64,000 nt of DNA from Uloborus plumipes (GCA_038373865.1 JAXGGA010000038.1:124001-188000), one strand, 5' to 3'; positions 46,380 to 58,935 are shown, numbered from the stretch's first letter. Numbers and translations: made by a program. The notes: generated from the sequence alone by a model not told the origin.

Positions 46380-49300
46380 TATATATATATACTTAAAAGG
46401 GTAAAGAAGAGAAATCCTTTTATGGAGCACTTCGTAGGAAAACGAAAAAGTATTAACATTATTTTTCATCTTAACTTTTAAAAACAAAAACTTTTTTTGA
46501 AAGATTTAATATTGTTGTTTTTCATCGTACTTTATTATCATTAAAGTTTCAAATGTACTGTACTTAAATTTAAGGATTCTCTAGCTATTACTAGCCACTA
46601 ACATCCTTATCTTTACAATCTTAATGAACATAGAAACAAATTATGCCTAGATTTAGAGCTACATAAACGGAATAAATCGAGCCCTTTGTAATACTAAAAA
46701 ATTTACTTATACAAAAAAATAAAGAAAAGAAGAAAATAGACAAAATTATGACACAAGCGGAAAGATCTGTTTCTTAAAGAAGCACATTTTCGGGGAAAAG
46801 GCAGGATGTCTTTCAATCTATAAGCTGACATTTATGCATTGAAAAAGGCATACCATGTAAAGACTAAACCCATGCATGCAGTATTCCTTAGCATTTGTGC
46901 TTAAAAATGTTGTATTGTTATATTTATTTATTTATTTTTTGATTTATTTGTTTATTTTTTTCGCTCAACAGAAATATATTTGCTGTATACACGTGCTCTC
47001 AAGTTAACTAGAGCTAATTCAGGTTCATTACTAGGTAGTTTTTGACGCATTTACGTTTGCTTTAGTACCATTGTATATTTCTTTGTACTGTTTTAAACTT
47101 TCCTTTATTTGTAACTGGAGCAGACGTGAAATGGCACAGCGTTGGTAGCAGCAGATACGTCTGCTTTGTACAGCCACTCTTTATTCGGTTATGTATGAAA
47201 CACAGGATACACAGAGTGTCAGGGTCAACAATTGACTCCATTAAACAAGTTAGGCACTTCTTTTAACGACATATATTTAACTCACGTGAAACGTATTTCT
47301 TCCTCCTTCAAATTTATGCGTTATTGATGCCATTCTATTATTAACTGCATTTCTTAAAAGTCAACCCTTTTCTTCTTCAATATTACATTACCTAAAAATT
47401 AGGCCATCTATTCGAACTATTTCTGCAGAAAATGCGAATATTTAATGTAAAGCACCAAAAAAAAAAAAAAAACAGCGAAAACTGCGCCTACTGACATGTA
47501 ACTACATTGATGTCTTACAACCAGCGGCAGAGTGGCAACTGACACCCTCCCTTAAGTGACAGGCCTAGTAGAAATCATATCTCGTGTTTTATTGAATATA
47601 ATCTGCATTAATTTTTCTGATTGTTCAGTGCAAATATTTCGTAACGCATGGTTTATATCGAACATAAACGTATTACGGTAATTTAGAAAAAAATTATGAG
47701 ATTAGAATTGGTTGAAATTTTACAGGCTATTTTATAGCAATCCATTTGAAAGGCCTTTTAAAAAAAGCTATAAATTTGACATTTAGAGCTTTTTTAAAAA
47801 TGCATTTTAAATGGATTATTATAAATTATAAATTACACCTTTGCTTAAGTAGCGGCAGGAAAATGTTTATCATAAAATATTGTTGCATTTTTCTCCATAT
47901 TGCCCGAAAATATCATCAGGATTTTAATAAAAAAAGTGCATTAGAATTAAGAACTAACTTAATAGCACGTATACAAAATTAACACATTTAAACTTATTTC
48001 TGAGCAAATGAAATCAAAACATTCCATACAGTTTTAACTTAGAAATTTATCTAAGAAGAAAATAATAGAAAATATTAATTTAAAACCAGCATGGCGAAAC
48101 TTTGATCTTAAAACTTAACTTCCTACTGCATTCCTTTAAAGTGCAGTTGAATAGGATTCATTTTAAGTGAAGTTTAGAACTATCGATTTCAAAACTTTAC
48201 TTTTTGATCCGTTAATTGAAAATTCCATTTGAAGTCTAACGGCGCCTCGTTACCAACTGCTGATAGTTTTCTCACTTAAGTAGGTTAAAAGTGCAGAGAA
48301 CATTAAGACAGAAAAGTAAGAAAATTCTGGTGAAAATTACTTGCATTTAAAATATATATTTTTTCTTATTTCAAAATTAAATTAATGGCAGACCCAGTTG
48401 AAAGAAAAACGAAACGAGTGTTGGAGTTTTAAGTGTCTGAAACATGTTTGTAGAATAACACAATTTAAATAGAAATGGATTTTTTATTGAAATAATCCTA
48501 ATTTTTGGTTTTAAAAGGCCGAAAAAGGGAAAAAATGAGCATAACATATGAACAAAGATATGACATAAAGTACAGTGCTGTCATTCAGCATTAAAAAATA
48601 ATAAATGTTTTACTGTCTGGTTTTCTTAGGTAAAACCTTCCGCGTATTTTCGCATGCATCAGGTCTTCTCTGATCTTACCAAACTAGGGTTGATAGGTAA
48701 GATAACAATAAGGGGAAGAATAATAAGAAGCATTTTGAGCCGTATTAAACAATGTAGAGCGATGATAATTTCAAATACATAGTGTAGTTGAATATGTCAA
48801 AAGGATAGTAAATGCAAGTTTTAAATTGAAAACTTCTGAAAGTTCAAACTCACAACTCATCACACCTTTTTTAAGTGAAATGGTTCGCGAGTGCTAGGCG
48901 TTGCTTTCAAAGACATACAGTATATAATCAGAAATAAAGTTAAAACTGCTGTTATAAAGTTAACTTTTTAATCTTGCGTACAACTGGTTTTAATAAACGT
49001 TATTGAAACTTTTTATGCTCGTTATGTGCGTTATGTAAAAAACAGCTTTTGCTAAGAGAGTCATTGTGTGTAGTAGCATAAGTCAGATTTTTACTGCTTT
49101 AAACAAGACATCAGCACACCTGCGGCCACTATGAAGAACTGGCTCTATAAGAATCATTGAAACTTGTTTTACATGTGATAAGGTTTTTTGGGAAAATAAA
49201 ATTGCAATTAGAAGTATCAAGTCAAAACTGTTCTACTTAACAGGTGTCATTAGGTTTGCGACCAGTCTGTAGAACTAGCTCCAGGCGTGTGTGTTCTTCT

Positions 49301-50539
49301 GTAACTGTCGTAGCACCAGGACGGTTTGAATTATTTAACTAAGTTTATTTAAAAGTGTTTTGTATTATCTTTAGCAGTTTTTCCCCCAAAGGTAGAGTTT
49401 TTTTCTAGTTTCAAGCCATTTTTTACAAAAAATTGCTGACGTGGAAACGGAATATTCATCCCCCCCCCCCGCTCAGTTTTAGTTTTTTAAATACCATAGA
49501 TAAACCTGGATTTATCCAGAAAAACAATGTTCTTTGACAAGCCATAAAACAACGCAAAGAACTATTTATTTTTTAGAAAAACTGAACTTATCAGAGTTTT
49601 GTATTATGAGAGTTAATTAAAAACCGATATAAAAAACGAAAACATATGAATAAACTAATTAAAAATTTATCTTCAAGTAAATAGTACAACAATAGTAGCC
49701 AAATCGCAAAAGCGTTTTACTTAAAAAACAGGTTACATGTTTAAAACATTATCAGGGAAGAAAGAAAATTAAATTTATAAGAATTTAAACTATTAGGAGA
49801 TAGTAATAACGCAGATAACGTTTACTTAGAATTTACACATCATTTTACTCTTAGAATCTTAATGTTAAGATTATTTTTAACCTGGTTTTTTTAACAGTTA
49901 ATATTTGAAGACAGCCTACCCATGTCTTCTAACCAGTATCTTCAAGTAGTAATTTGAGCACAAAAACTTAGCTTGGCTGTTTGCATAAAAATAAATGAAA
50001 ATGTTGTTTCAAAGACAACATTAAGCACAAAATTCACCATCAAGCTCCTTAAAAGAAAGCCAAAAAAGCATTTTTCCACATAAATTACCATCAAAGATTT
50101 AAAAAAAATGCCAAGCTAAAATTCTTACTTGTAAAAATATGAGATATTTTGAAAACAATGTTAATCATTATCTTCAGAACGAGTAATAAATGGACATCAT
50201 ATCATTACAATAATCATACGTGATTCTCCTAAAATTACATTCACACACAAAATAAGGTGAAAATTTATGATCCACTTTATTTTTAGTACATATTATTGCT
50301 ATATGTTCCTATTTTTAACTTTAATCACGTCGTTAAAGCACTTGGTCACGTTTACGTAAAAGTATGGTACGTTTAAAATCCTATTTATTGTCACGATTGT
50401 TTTTAACTTAGCACAGAAAAGGAAATGGTGAAAGTGATTTGCTCTATTTTTCTGAAGATTGCAGATTAGCGCTTTTACAAATATCACGCCAAATATATTT
50501 TTTTTTCATAATAAGTGACTTTCTTCAAATATTTGTAGT
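46380..50539. other. AT-rich non-coding DNA
   Basis: No gene recognised. Simple TTTA repeats at about 46920-46950, poly-A at about 47457-47473, poly-C at about 49461-49470. A fragment at 47474-47570 is related to 5370-5475. Confidence 0.5.
47474..47570. repeat. dispersed repeat fragment, copy 2
   Basis: Diverged relative of 5370-5475; see that entry for the shared words. It directly follows a poly-A run. Confidence 0.5.
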
Positions 50540-50547
50540 AACTAGAC
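50540..50547. repeat. 8-bp target-site duplication of hAT MITE, left
   Basis: AACTAGAC is repeated exactly at 51237-51244. Confidence 0.9.
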
Positions 50548-51236
50548 CAGCGTTTACCAAACCTTTTTAAGCTCACATACCACTTTGTTGTTCGTCACCT
50601 TAAGTTGTACCACTTCGTAAATTCTTTTTTTTTTAATTGCGAGTGGTTTTATTTGCATTGTACAATTTATAGGGGGAACACATATTTATATAACATAATG
50701 AGAGAAATTCCACTTTAGCATGCCTAAATGTCATGCTGGATTGTAAACTCACAGGAATTATAAATTCAATGCGACAAGTGTATACATATTTACGTATATG
50801 TTTATTAAAAGTTGATATGTATATGCTATTTTTCCTTATTTTGTTACTAATAAATGGCTTTGGTAAAAACGTAAAATTATAAAAGCCAACTAATTTAATC
50901 TCTTATCACGTTCAAATATTTTGATAAACTATTTTTAATGCGATTTTTTTGCTTGCTTCTAAAAACGTAAGCTTTAAAATTTGCTGATGGCTGATGGTTT
51001 AATTCAAAAGTGCCATTCTGAAAAATAAACGATATTAATTACCAGATTTTTTATCACCAACTATACATATAACGTTTTTACTGCATAGTGTCAGTAATTA
51101 AGGTATTTTTTTACGAATTATATTAAGAAACTTTCCACGATACGTGTTTATGTACATTACTACTTATTTTCTCTTACCACCAGCAAGGAATCCACGTACT
51201 GCCAGTGGTACGCGTACCACAGGTTGGGAAACGCTG
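50548..51236. mobile_element. hAT MITE, 689 bp
   Basis: The left end CAGCGTTTACCAAACC and the right end, inverted, CAGCGTTTCCCAACC are classic hAT inverted repeats. They are followed inside by accactt / gtaccac words. A perfect 8-bp duplication (AACTAGAC) flanks the element. It has no transposase and its ends differ from the 2.9-kb hAT at 16929. Confidence 0.92.
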
Positions 51237-51244
51237 AACTAGAC
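51237..51244. repeat. 8-bp target-site duplication of hAT MITE, right
   Basis: AACTAGAC is identical to 50540-50547. Confidence 0.9.
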
Positions 51245-52518
51245 CAGCTATTTCATTAGGGGAAAAAAAGGAAAAAATAAAAATGCAACAGGAAATCAAA
51301 TTAATTCAAATGATCCGTACATCTTTCTAAAAATCAAATATTAGTCTGTGACTACACTTTTTATCAAGTTATTTCCTTTATTTGTTTCAGTTCCTCAATA
51401 GTTAACATATAATTATTAGAACATAAATAATTGTTCACTGTCCCATTTTGCCTTCATCTCTCTCTACGCTTCTTTCATTCCCATATATGGTCATTCGGGG
51501 ATTCCCCGGCACTTGTTAGGTTTGACATCTTTGAAACAATCTTTTCCTCAGAAACCATTAGTAATAATGGATATAAAATATTATCAATTAATATTAATAT
51601 TCATCTAAAAGAGCAGAATACAACACGTTTTTTGACGGACAAACGATTTGACCTGGTTCCCTCGTTACTGAGACATAAGTCCTTAAAGTCCTGTGATACT
51701 TTTTAAACTAAAGATTTGTCATTATAATTACGTACAAATATTAAAGTAAATAATTTAAGAAGTAAATAAATGAACAAGAAGGAATAAAATGCAGGTGAAA
51801 GAATGGGACTCGTGTGTGCCCATTCCATCGCACGCTTTACATTGCTTACCCTTAAAGTATTTTCTTTAAAGCTAGGAATTTTTCACTGAGTGTAATTCTT
51901 ATAACACATCCTTACTATTCCAACCAACTAAAAAAATTCTACCTTGCTTGGTTTGTATTTATTTTAAAAAATCTAGTGATATAAATGTCTCGTTTCATGA
52001 TGCAGACTCGTCCCTTTTCCAGCATCTAGTCAACGGAATATTTTAGGGATCTTTAGACACTAAATGCTTTCTGAAGAGTGAAAATTCACGAACTGGTGGA
52101 GGAATTTTACCACGTGCCTAAAGGCATTAGAGACTAGTGCCAAACCACCACGCAATCCCCAAGACAAGCTTTATGATTTTAACAATTTTCATTTACAAGT
52201 AATATGAAAAGTTTTTTTAAGTTAGTGTTCAGTGACATCAGACTCTACCTCCTGTTCTGTCTGATGATTCTGATAAACACTATACGTTTTAATTATGTTT
52301 TATTTATGCCAAGGTTTAAAGTTAGTTTTAAATCTTACCACATCCTTTGTCAAAAATAAAGTACTCTCCTTAAAAGATTAAATAAAGTTTTTACAAAATT
52401 TTACAAATGTATTTTGAAGTTTTAGATCCATCAATTACAAAATTATGCATGCCTAAAGTTTCGCGCTTATTTTTGACTCAATAGTCTGAGACAGCTATAA
52501 CCGAGCAGAAACTAATTA
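51245..52518. other. AT-rich non-coding DNA
   Basis: No gene or mobile element recognised; the frame at 51431-51706 has no family features. Confidence 0.5.
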
Positions 52519-52526
52519 TTATATAT

Positions 52527-52573
<47 letters not shown>
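52519..52573. repeat. (AC)n(AT)n compound microsatellite
   Basis: ATAT, about ten AC units, then about fifteen AT units. Confidence 0.95.
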
Positions 52574-52576
<3 letters not shown>

Positions 52577-52689
52577 TAGAAGCATAAAACTTTGCGAAAA
52601 ATTTGTTGAAAAAATGAAGTAATGAGAAAATTCCCAAATTTTCTCATTTTGTAACTTTTCAACTACTTTGTTTTTGTAATGTATATATA

Positions 52690-52738
52690 CACTGCTCGAC
52701 ATTGAAAATGCAACACCAAGAAGGAGTGGTCAGAAATT
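52690..52738. repeat. 5' terminal inverted repeat of Tc1-like transposon
   Basis: It pairs with 54059-54107 with two mismatches and is where the transposase should bind and cut. A TATA-like word (gatataag) follows at about 52821, upstream of the transposase ATG. Confidence 0.95.
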
Positions 52739-52930
52739 CATGCAAATTTTACCGTAGACGCACGTCACTGAGTTATGCAAATGATATGAAATGCGCAGCT
52801 CTCCGACGCACGTGAAGTAAGATATAAGAGAATGAAGTTGAAAAGTGGGCTATGTTCATGTTGGTTTTCTGCCAGACTAATTATCGGAGAAATTTGGTTT
52901 TGTCTCGAAGGATACGTGTGATAGGAGAAA

Positions 52931-53962
52931 ATGCCACGCCGTCCTCAACGAAGACACTTCCAGTATATAGACGACTTTACAAGGGGTATGGTGATCGGAC
53001 TAAAAAGGGGAGGTTGGTCCATACGTCAAATTGCAGCTGATACCCACATGGATGCAAGCACTGTGCATCGGCTGTGTCGGAGATGGTTGGAAAGAGGAAA
53101 TGTAGCCACATTGAGGGGTGCAGGTGCAGCCAGAGTGACGTCAGGCCGCTTGGATCGACGGATTCACCGACAAGCTGTGGCGGACCCGCAAGTCACTTGT
53201 ACGTCGATTCTGCAGCACGTGCAAGGTACCCTGGATGTTCCTGTGTCGACCAGAACCATTTCCCGTCGACCGGTTGCACGTGGCCTGCAATCACGGCGCC
53301 TGCTAAGAAGACTGCCATTGACCTCACAGCACAGACTCCAACGTTTGGAATGGTGCCGGACCAGAGCAACGTGGATGGCAGAATGGCAAACCGTAGTGTT
53401 CTTTGATGAATCCCGCTTCTGTTTGTCCAGCGATAGTCATCGCATACGTGTGTGGCTTCGACGTGGAGAAAGATCGAATCCGGCAGTAACTGTGGAACGC
53501 CCCACAGCGCGACAACGTGGCATAATGGTTTGGGGCGCTATTGCATACAATTCCGTATCACCTCTAGTTCGTATTCGGGGCACTATGACGGCCCAACGAT
53601 ATGTAGATAATGTACTGCGGCCGGTGGCAATCCCCTACCTTCAGGGTCTGCCAAATGCAATTTTTCAACAGGATAAGGCCCGGCCTCACAGTGCTCGAAT
53701 CAGCCAACATGCTCTACGAGGTGTACAGATGCTTTCCTGGCCACCATAGTCTCCTGACTTGTCACCAATCGAACATGTGTGGGGCGTGATTGGACGCCGT
53801 TTGCAGAACCTGACACTGCCTCGTTCAGAGGACGAACTGTGGCAAATGGTTGAAAGGGAATGGAGTGCCATCCCTCAGGACACCATTCGCAGGCTTATTG
53901 ACTCCATGCCTAGACGTGTTTCTTTGTGCATCGCTGTCCGCGGTGGTCCTACTTCTTACTGA
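52931..53962 (+). pseudogene. Tc1-like transposase with one in-frame stop
   Basis: This is a DDE transposase of the Tc1/mariner superfamily, which in the family binds the TIRs and catalyses cut-and-paste movement in the nucleus. From the ATG at 52931 the frame runs 343 codons, the normal length, with a TAG at codon 273 (53747-53749) between LSWPP and SPDLSPIEHVW. The N-terminal half holds two helix-turn-helix regions (about residues 25-60, IRQIAADTHMDASTVHRL; about 70-110). The catalytic domain shows FFDESRF (D159), QQDKARPH (D248) and SPIEHVW (E281). By direct counting 32 residues lie between the second D and the E, versus 34 in classic Tc1. The stop removes the catalytic Glu unless read through. 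The frame is otherwise clean to TGA at 53960-53962. GC-rich codons contrast with the surroundings. The gene cannot make a full enzyme as read; a sequencing error at the stop cannot be excluded. Confidence 0.93.
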
Positions 53963-54058
53963 GCCGACGCCGTCCTCGCTCTAAATTTTGCTTATTTATT
54001 TTGAAATAAATATCACTTATTGTTCCATGCTGTCTCTGTCTTCTTACCAAATTTCATC

Positions 54059-54107
54059 AATTTCTGACCACTACTTCTTGGTGTTGCATTTTCAATGTCG
54101 AACAGTG
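54059..54107. repeat. 3' terminal inverted repeat of Tc1-like transposon
   Basis: Inverted copy of 52690-52738, ending in gaacagtg before the TA target. Confidence 0.95.
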
Positions 54108-54383
54108 TATATATATATATGGTATATATATATAGTACCAAATTTAGAAATAAGTAACATCAATTTATTATTTTTGTGATTTTAATGTAAATACGGTGTT
54201 TAACTTCTTTTTACTCCTGAAATAGCGATTTGAAGTTGGAGTACGTTTGTGGTAGTATTTTTTAAAATATATTTGCTACGAATGAATCTTTTCAGTATAC
54301 TTACAAACACAGTTTAAAGCTAGACGATTAGGATGTTTTTATTCTTTTTCCGTACACATGTTTTTTTCACATTTTTTTTTTAG

Positions 54384-54472
54384 GTCAAACAAAGGAACAT
54401 TTTATTCAGGCCTGGAAAGAGAAAAGGAAGTCATCTACTATCGAGGCCAAACTGAGTAAGAAGCATCATTAA
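54384..54472 (+). CDS. possible terminal exon of an unrecognised host gene (partial)
   Basis: A strong acceptor (tttttttcac followed by ten T and AG at 54382-54383) leads into a patch that reads like protein. Joined in one frame it gives QTKEHFIQAWKEKRKSSTIE, nine more residues, and TAA at 54470-54472. A second reading is an internal 72-nt exon (54384-54455) closed by the donor GA|GTAAGA, with the frame SNKGTFYSGLEREKEVIYYR open throughout. The sequence does not decide between them. An AATAAA lies at about 54814-54819, which would suit the terminal-exon reading (3' UTR of about 340 nt). I recognise neither peptide. The Tc1-like element ends 276 bp upstream, which would place it in the last intron. 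Confidence 0.35.
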
Positions 54473-54681
54473 TTTTCATTCCGTTATCGATTTTTTATAC
54501 AAGTTTTAGCTTTTAACTTTCCCTTTGCCATAAATATAACCTCCGGCTGCTTTACGATAATACAACTTACCATAAAATGTTGATTTCTAGATATATTCTA
54601 AACATTGCAGAATAATTGATAGGTTAACATTTTCTGCTCTTAATATTTTCGAGGTAACGGATATATGTATTTTTCTAATCT

Positions 54682-54720
54682 CTAAGGCATTAACATCATT
54701 TGATGGAGTTAATGCCTTAG
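54682..54720. repeat. 13-bp perfect stem-loop in the putative 3' UTR
   Basis: CTAAGGCATTAAC (54682-54694) and GTTAATGCCTTAG (54708-54720) are perfect inverted copies separated by 13 nt. The role is unknown. It lies between the stop codon and AATAAA of the terminal-exon candidate. Confidence 0.85.
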
Positions 54721-54813
54721 ACATAAAAAAATAACTTCATTTCCTTGTTTTTTATGCTGAATAATTGTGAAGATTTGGTATTACTTAATACATTAACGCT
54801 TACTAAGTCACAA

Positions 54814-54819
54814 TAAAAT
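54814..54819 (+). terminator. candidate polyadenylation signal
   Basis: AATAAA in gtcacAATAAAatattacg is the first canonical hexamer after the candidate stop at 54472. In such AT-rich DNA this word is common by chance. Confidence 0.25.
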
Positions 54820-54829
54820 ATTACGCTAT

Positions 54830-57800
54830 TGTTATAGTGGTATATAGGGAAGTATGCTTGCTTAGTTCCGACGAAATGATTGACTTAAACTGTACTTATA
54901 ATAAGAAAATTTGCAGTTTTAATGTCATTGCTTACACTTATAGCACCTTATGCTAAAAAACTTAAGCAACAAATCATTAGATAAATTTAACTTTGTTTGC
55001 TATATGTTTTAGAGAAGAAGTAAAATTTCCATACTTAAAGTACTAAATTGTTTATTCAAACGTTGCGTAATACGAAGCCTTTGTTTTCTTTCTTTCTTTT
55101 TTCTTTTCAATTTAAAATAAAATATTCATTCCCGGTGAGGGAATTAGGCAACTGCACGAATACTCAGCAATCCACTCAAAATAGTTCCTCAGTAGATTCC
55201 TTTAAAAATAGTCATTAAGGTAATGATAGTCCTTGTCCGCTTTAAAATAAATTGCACTAAACTAAACAGTCCATTTGGAACAAAATGCAAATTCTGTTTA
55301 TAAGTGCTTAAACTAGGCCCTAATCACCGTACAAAAACAAGAGAACTTTCCACAAGTAAATGCATTAAACACGTAATAGGTGGTTTAAGCAATATAAGCT
55401 ATACTTTCTTATTGTTTGAAATGCAAAAAATACCGTTTTCAAGCGTTACGTAAATATAATATTCACAATATTATGGAATACAAGTTTTAAAAGGAAAAAA
55501 ACTTACTTGTTTTTTTTTTTAAATGTGTTTTATGAGCAATATTTGTAAATAGCATTTGCATGGCTGTTTAACTTAGAAAATGTCCTGCTTAAACATTTAA
55601 AAAACTGACAGTTAATTTACTCTAGGATCACCTGTATTATTTTAAGAATATGCAAAAAAGAAGAATATTAGGACTAAATGTTTAACAGAGTTGTTCATTA
55701 TACGATTTTTTCTTTCTTTTTTTTCTTAAGATCGGAAAAAAAAGAAGATTAGTCTCTTTCTCCTCCCTTATTTCAAACGCCTACGTTTTCCGTTGATAAT
55801 TTTTTGCATATTTTAAAATTATTTGGGCTAAGAATTTGCTTAATTGAAGTAAAAAATTGCTTAAACATAAGTATTAATTCAATTTTCTAGCGTTACGGAC
55901 ATTGTAATTTAGGGAAAGGTCGATACGGTAACGAAAAATGATGAATAGTAAGTTAATACTTGATAATTTTGTGATTTATTTTTTCAGAAACAAAATCCTC
56001 ATTTATGTCAATCTGGTTTGGCTTTATAACACAATAAATAAATAAATCATGTAAATTGAAGTAGAAACTACAGAAATCCAGGATAACTGCTTCCTGTTTT
56101 AAATCCGCCCAGATTGGGCAAAATCGCACAGACCATTAGAACACTACAGTAAAAGACACACATGTAAAAAAATAACAGCAATAATAAATAACTAAATAAA
56201 TAAGGTTTTCTTTAAATTCTAACCTGACTTAAAAATAACCAATCAGGGGAAACTCAACGTTGAGATCTGCTCAATGTATGCTGTCGAAATCTCAAAAAAT
56301 AACCCATTTTCGCAAATGATAATAGAACGTTATGCTATATTACACACCCATTTTATCCACGCAGCAGGGCCCTCATATCAATCCGTTAACCCCGGACTTA
56401 GATATTGCAACGGATCCCTACAACAGCACTTCCAAGATATATTAATATTTAGGTAGGCATTATAAAATTTCAAACTGTTTTATTTTTCTTTATTCCAAAT
56501 TACTCAATATAAATTTGAAACATATTTGGATTAAAAGTAGTGAAGCAACAAGTTTAAACTTGTACTAAATGAACATATTTATTTGAAGCAGGACAGAAAT
56601 AAATATCGGAATATTTTATTTACCTTTTGAAAAAAAAAAATGTTCTTACATGCATTGTTCTGTCCGCCCGTTAAATTGGAATTGATTACCGGAAATTACT
56701 TACCTCCCACAATGTTTCTATTTCTGAGAAAAATGATTAGTCACATGAAAGGGGAAGGAAATCTGACATAATTTTGTGGCTCCTTATCAAGTCTTATTGA
56801 AATACCGTAATACCGAAATCATTATTAGCTTGCATTTGGCAGTGCGAGCCATATCTTGATTTTGATCAACATGTATTTTGCGAGAGTTTCTAATAGCAAT
56901 ATTTAAATGAAATAAGCTTGTACTCTAAAGCTCAATGCAATTCTTCCCTTATATATTGGAATTTATATATAAATGGTTATTTCGGGACAAACAGTTAAAT
57001 GGCTGAGCCCTTTTGTACATCCGTACAGACATAGATGTATCTATAGATAAGTTTAAGTAATGAAATCAGCCAGGAAAAACTCATATAAGCTATGCAAATA
57101 ACAGTTGAAATAAATGCTGCTTTGAGTTGTGCTTTTCTTTTTCTTTAATTTTAAAGTCATGGTTGTATAGCAGCGGATTTAGGGGTTTATGCTCCCGTCG
57201 CAATGAGCTGCTTAGAAACCTGCTCTATGTCGCTAAAAATAAGCGTTTGAAGTCAGTCCTTGCGGGGCCCATACGTCGTGTAGATCACGGATGGCCTCTC
57301 GCAATTATCCTATTGTGATATGATACTTTTGGTCACTACTTTGGTAACATCGGTGCAAGTTACTAATTATTTTCAAGTAAGAGAGGTAACAAATAACTGC
57401 TAAATCTGCAATGTTGATGCATAAATTTAACTTTTTAATTATTTCCTTTTTTACCCATATTTTTCCTTTTTTCCCCTATTCATTTTTTTATTATGAAAAT
57501 CCTCATGCCCCCCCCCCGGACCTATATGTCCCGAGACAATAACCCCTGTAGCCACGGCCCTAGCACACAGCTATGCTTAGGAATATCTGATCTCACTAGC
57601 CAGTCACTTTGAATGCTTCAAATAGAGGAGACGTCGTCTACCTTTTGGGGGTCGGAAATCCTTGGTATCTATATCCTATCCTTGTCAAAACTAATATTAT
57701 AATTGAAGCTTTTTCAGTCATGAAAAAGTTATGTTGGCTGATGGACTTTTGACTCATTTTTTCTTACTCAATCGCTGAATGTTTTTGAGATTCACAATTC

Positions 57801-58273
57801 CTTGTTGTTTCTGAAAATACCGCTATAAAGTTTTCCCATGAAACCTAATCGTAACTTTTTACAGCAGAAGTAATATATTACTGATGTGAACATTAAAAGT
57901 GTAAAGCTCCCGAAAGTTTGTGTGGAGGTGGTCTACTTTTTTCAGTTAGATCAACGTTTTAAGGCTTAGAAATTAATGGAATAAAGCAATTAAAGTATTC
58001 CTATCGAAGCTATTCAACTGTATCTCGTACTACTGTATCATATTGTTTTGTTTTACTTTTTAAATAAGTGCCCGTTTCTCAAAATCCTTTCGTCATAAAT
58101 AATTACAAAAATTAATGCTTTCTTTAAATACTTACCTTTTCTTCAGATTTTTTAAATGCTTTTTCTTGCGTTGTTAACAAACTGTGACGTCATATTCAGA
58201 AGCCTATAATAAATTTGATTCTGCACACCGATTAAAATGATTCTTAGAAAATCCATAGATTTGACAAATTATT
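54830..58273. other. AT-rich non-coding DNA
   Basis: No convincing gene. Frames at 56274-56456 and 57127-57318 are somewhat richer in G+C but lack motifs. The area 57165-57560 begins gcagcggatttaggggttta and contains a poly-C run (57510-57518) and gtagccacggccctagc, resembling degraded dispersed repeats. Confidence 0.45.
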
Positions 58274-58785
58274 TTAACCCTACACTGCATGGTGTTGCCA
58301 ATTGGCTACATGGACAATTTGTCCTCCTTATGAATAGCAGAATGTAGTCATAAGGCAACTCAATGCATAAAAAGCAAGTATTGGGTATATTTAAAGCAAT
58401 TATCACCATTCATTCTCCATACATGGCAGCACTGGTCTGTTACATGATCTTAAATGAATCCACATGGATAGCTTTTAAAATCACTCAAACTACCATGTTT
58501 TGAAATTATTTTTTACAATGAAATATTTTTCCTCGTCTTTTAAAAAAATAACATGAATAAAATAAACATTTATCTTTCGTTTAAGATGCGTTTTACATCA
58601 AAATAATTATTAGGAAAAAATCTAGGACATAATGCACGTCTGTAGCCATTTGGCAACATTATGCAGTAAGCATCCAGAGAACAATTCGATTCATCTCTAT
58701 AGTTCATGAAGTATGTGCTTTGTTTATGCTTCGCGCTAGCTTCTTTCTCTTTTTGGAAGGTATAATATAATCATGCGGACCCAAA

Positions 58786-58935
58786 AGTGGTACTTTCGGC
58801 TGTTCTACCGTTTATAAGACCTCGCAATTATCAATGCTTAGTTGATGTTCAACAGAGTGAACAGACAAAAAATCAATAGGGAAAAGCCTTTAAAACGTGT
58901 TCATTTTAGATTTCAGTTAGCACAAACGTTGTGCT
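58786..58935 (+). pseudogene. piggyBac transposase fragment (C-terminal part of the catalytic domain)
   Basis: One frame reads QKWYFRLFYRL, stop, DLAIINA, stop, LMFNRVNRQKINREKP and, after a few residues, HFRFQLAQTL. This follows the piggyBac family pattern after its last catalytic region (KW..R.FY..LDLA..NAWLLY, then a basic segment and F...LA..L). The second stop (TAG) stands where the family has Trp. The preceding catalytic Asp blocks and the cysteine-rich C terminus are not recognisable. A dead remnant that supports the piggyBac assignment made from the TTAA ends. Confidence 0.75.

Larger units (their letters stand above)
52690..54107 (+). mobile_element. Tc1-like transposon, 1418 bp, nearly intact
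   Basis: Inverted repeats of 49 bp (52690-52738 and 54059-54107; start CACTGCTCGACATTGAAAAT) differ at two positions. TA flanks both ends (52688-52689 and 54108-54109) within short TATATA runs, the usual target. The element holds one transposase gene (52931-53962), disabled by a single stop codon. Its interior is much richer in G+C than the host DNA, consistent with recent arrival from a source with different codon use. The two TIR mismatches and the one stop suggest a fairly young copy. Confidence 0.97.

Noticed and set aside
53074..53515. ORFs in other frames over the transposase
   Set aside because: Shadow frames of the Tc1-like transposase, which has clear family motifs in its own frame.
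56274..56456. ORF in a slightly GC-richer patch
   Set aside because: No motif, no splice signals of quality and no neighbouring exon.
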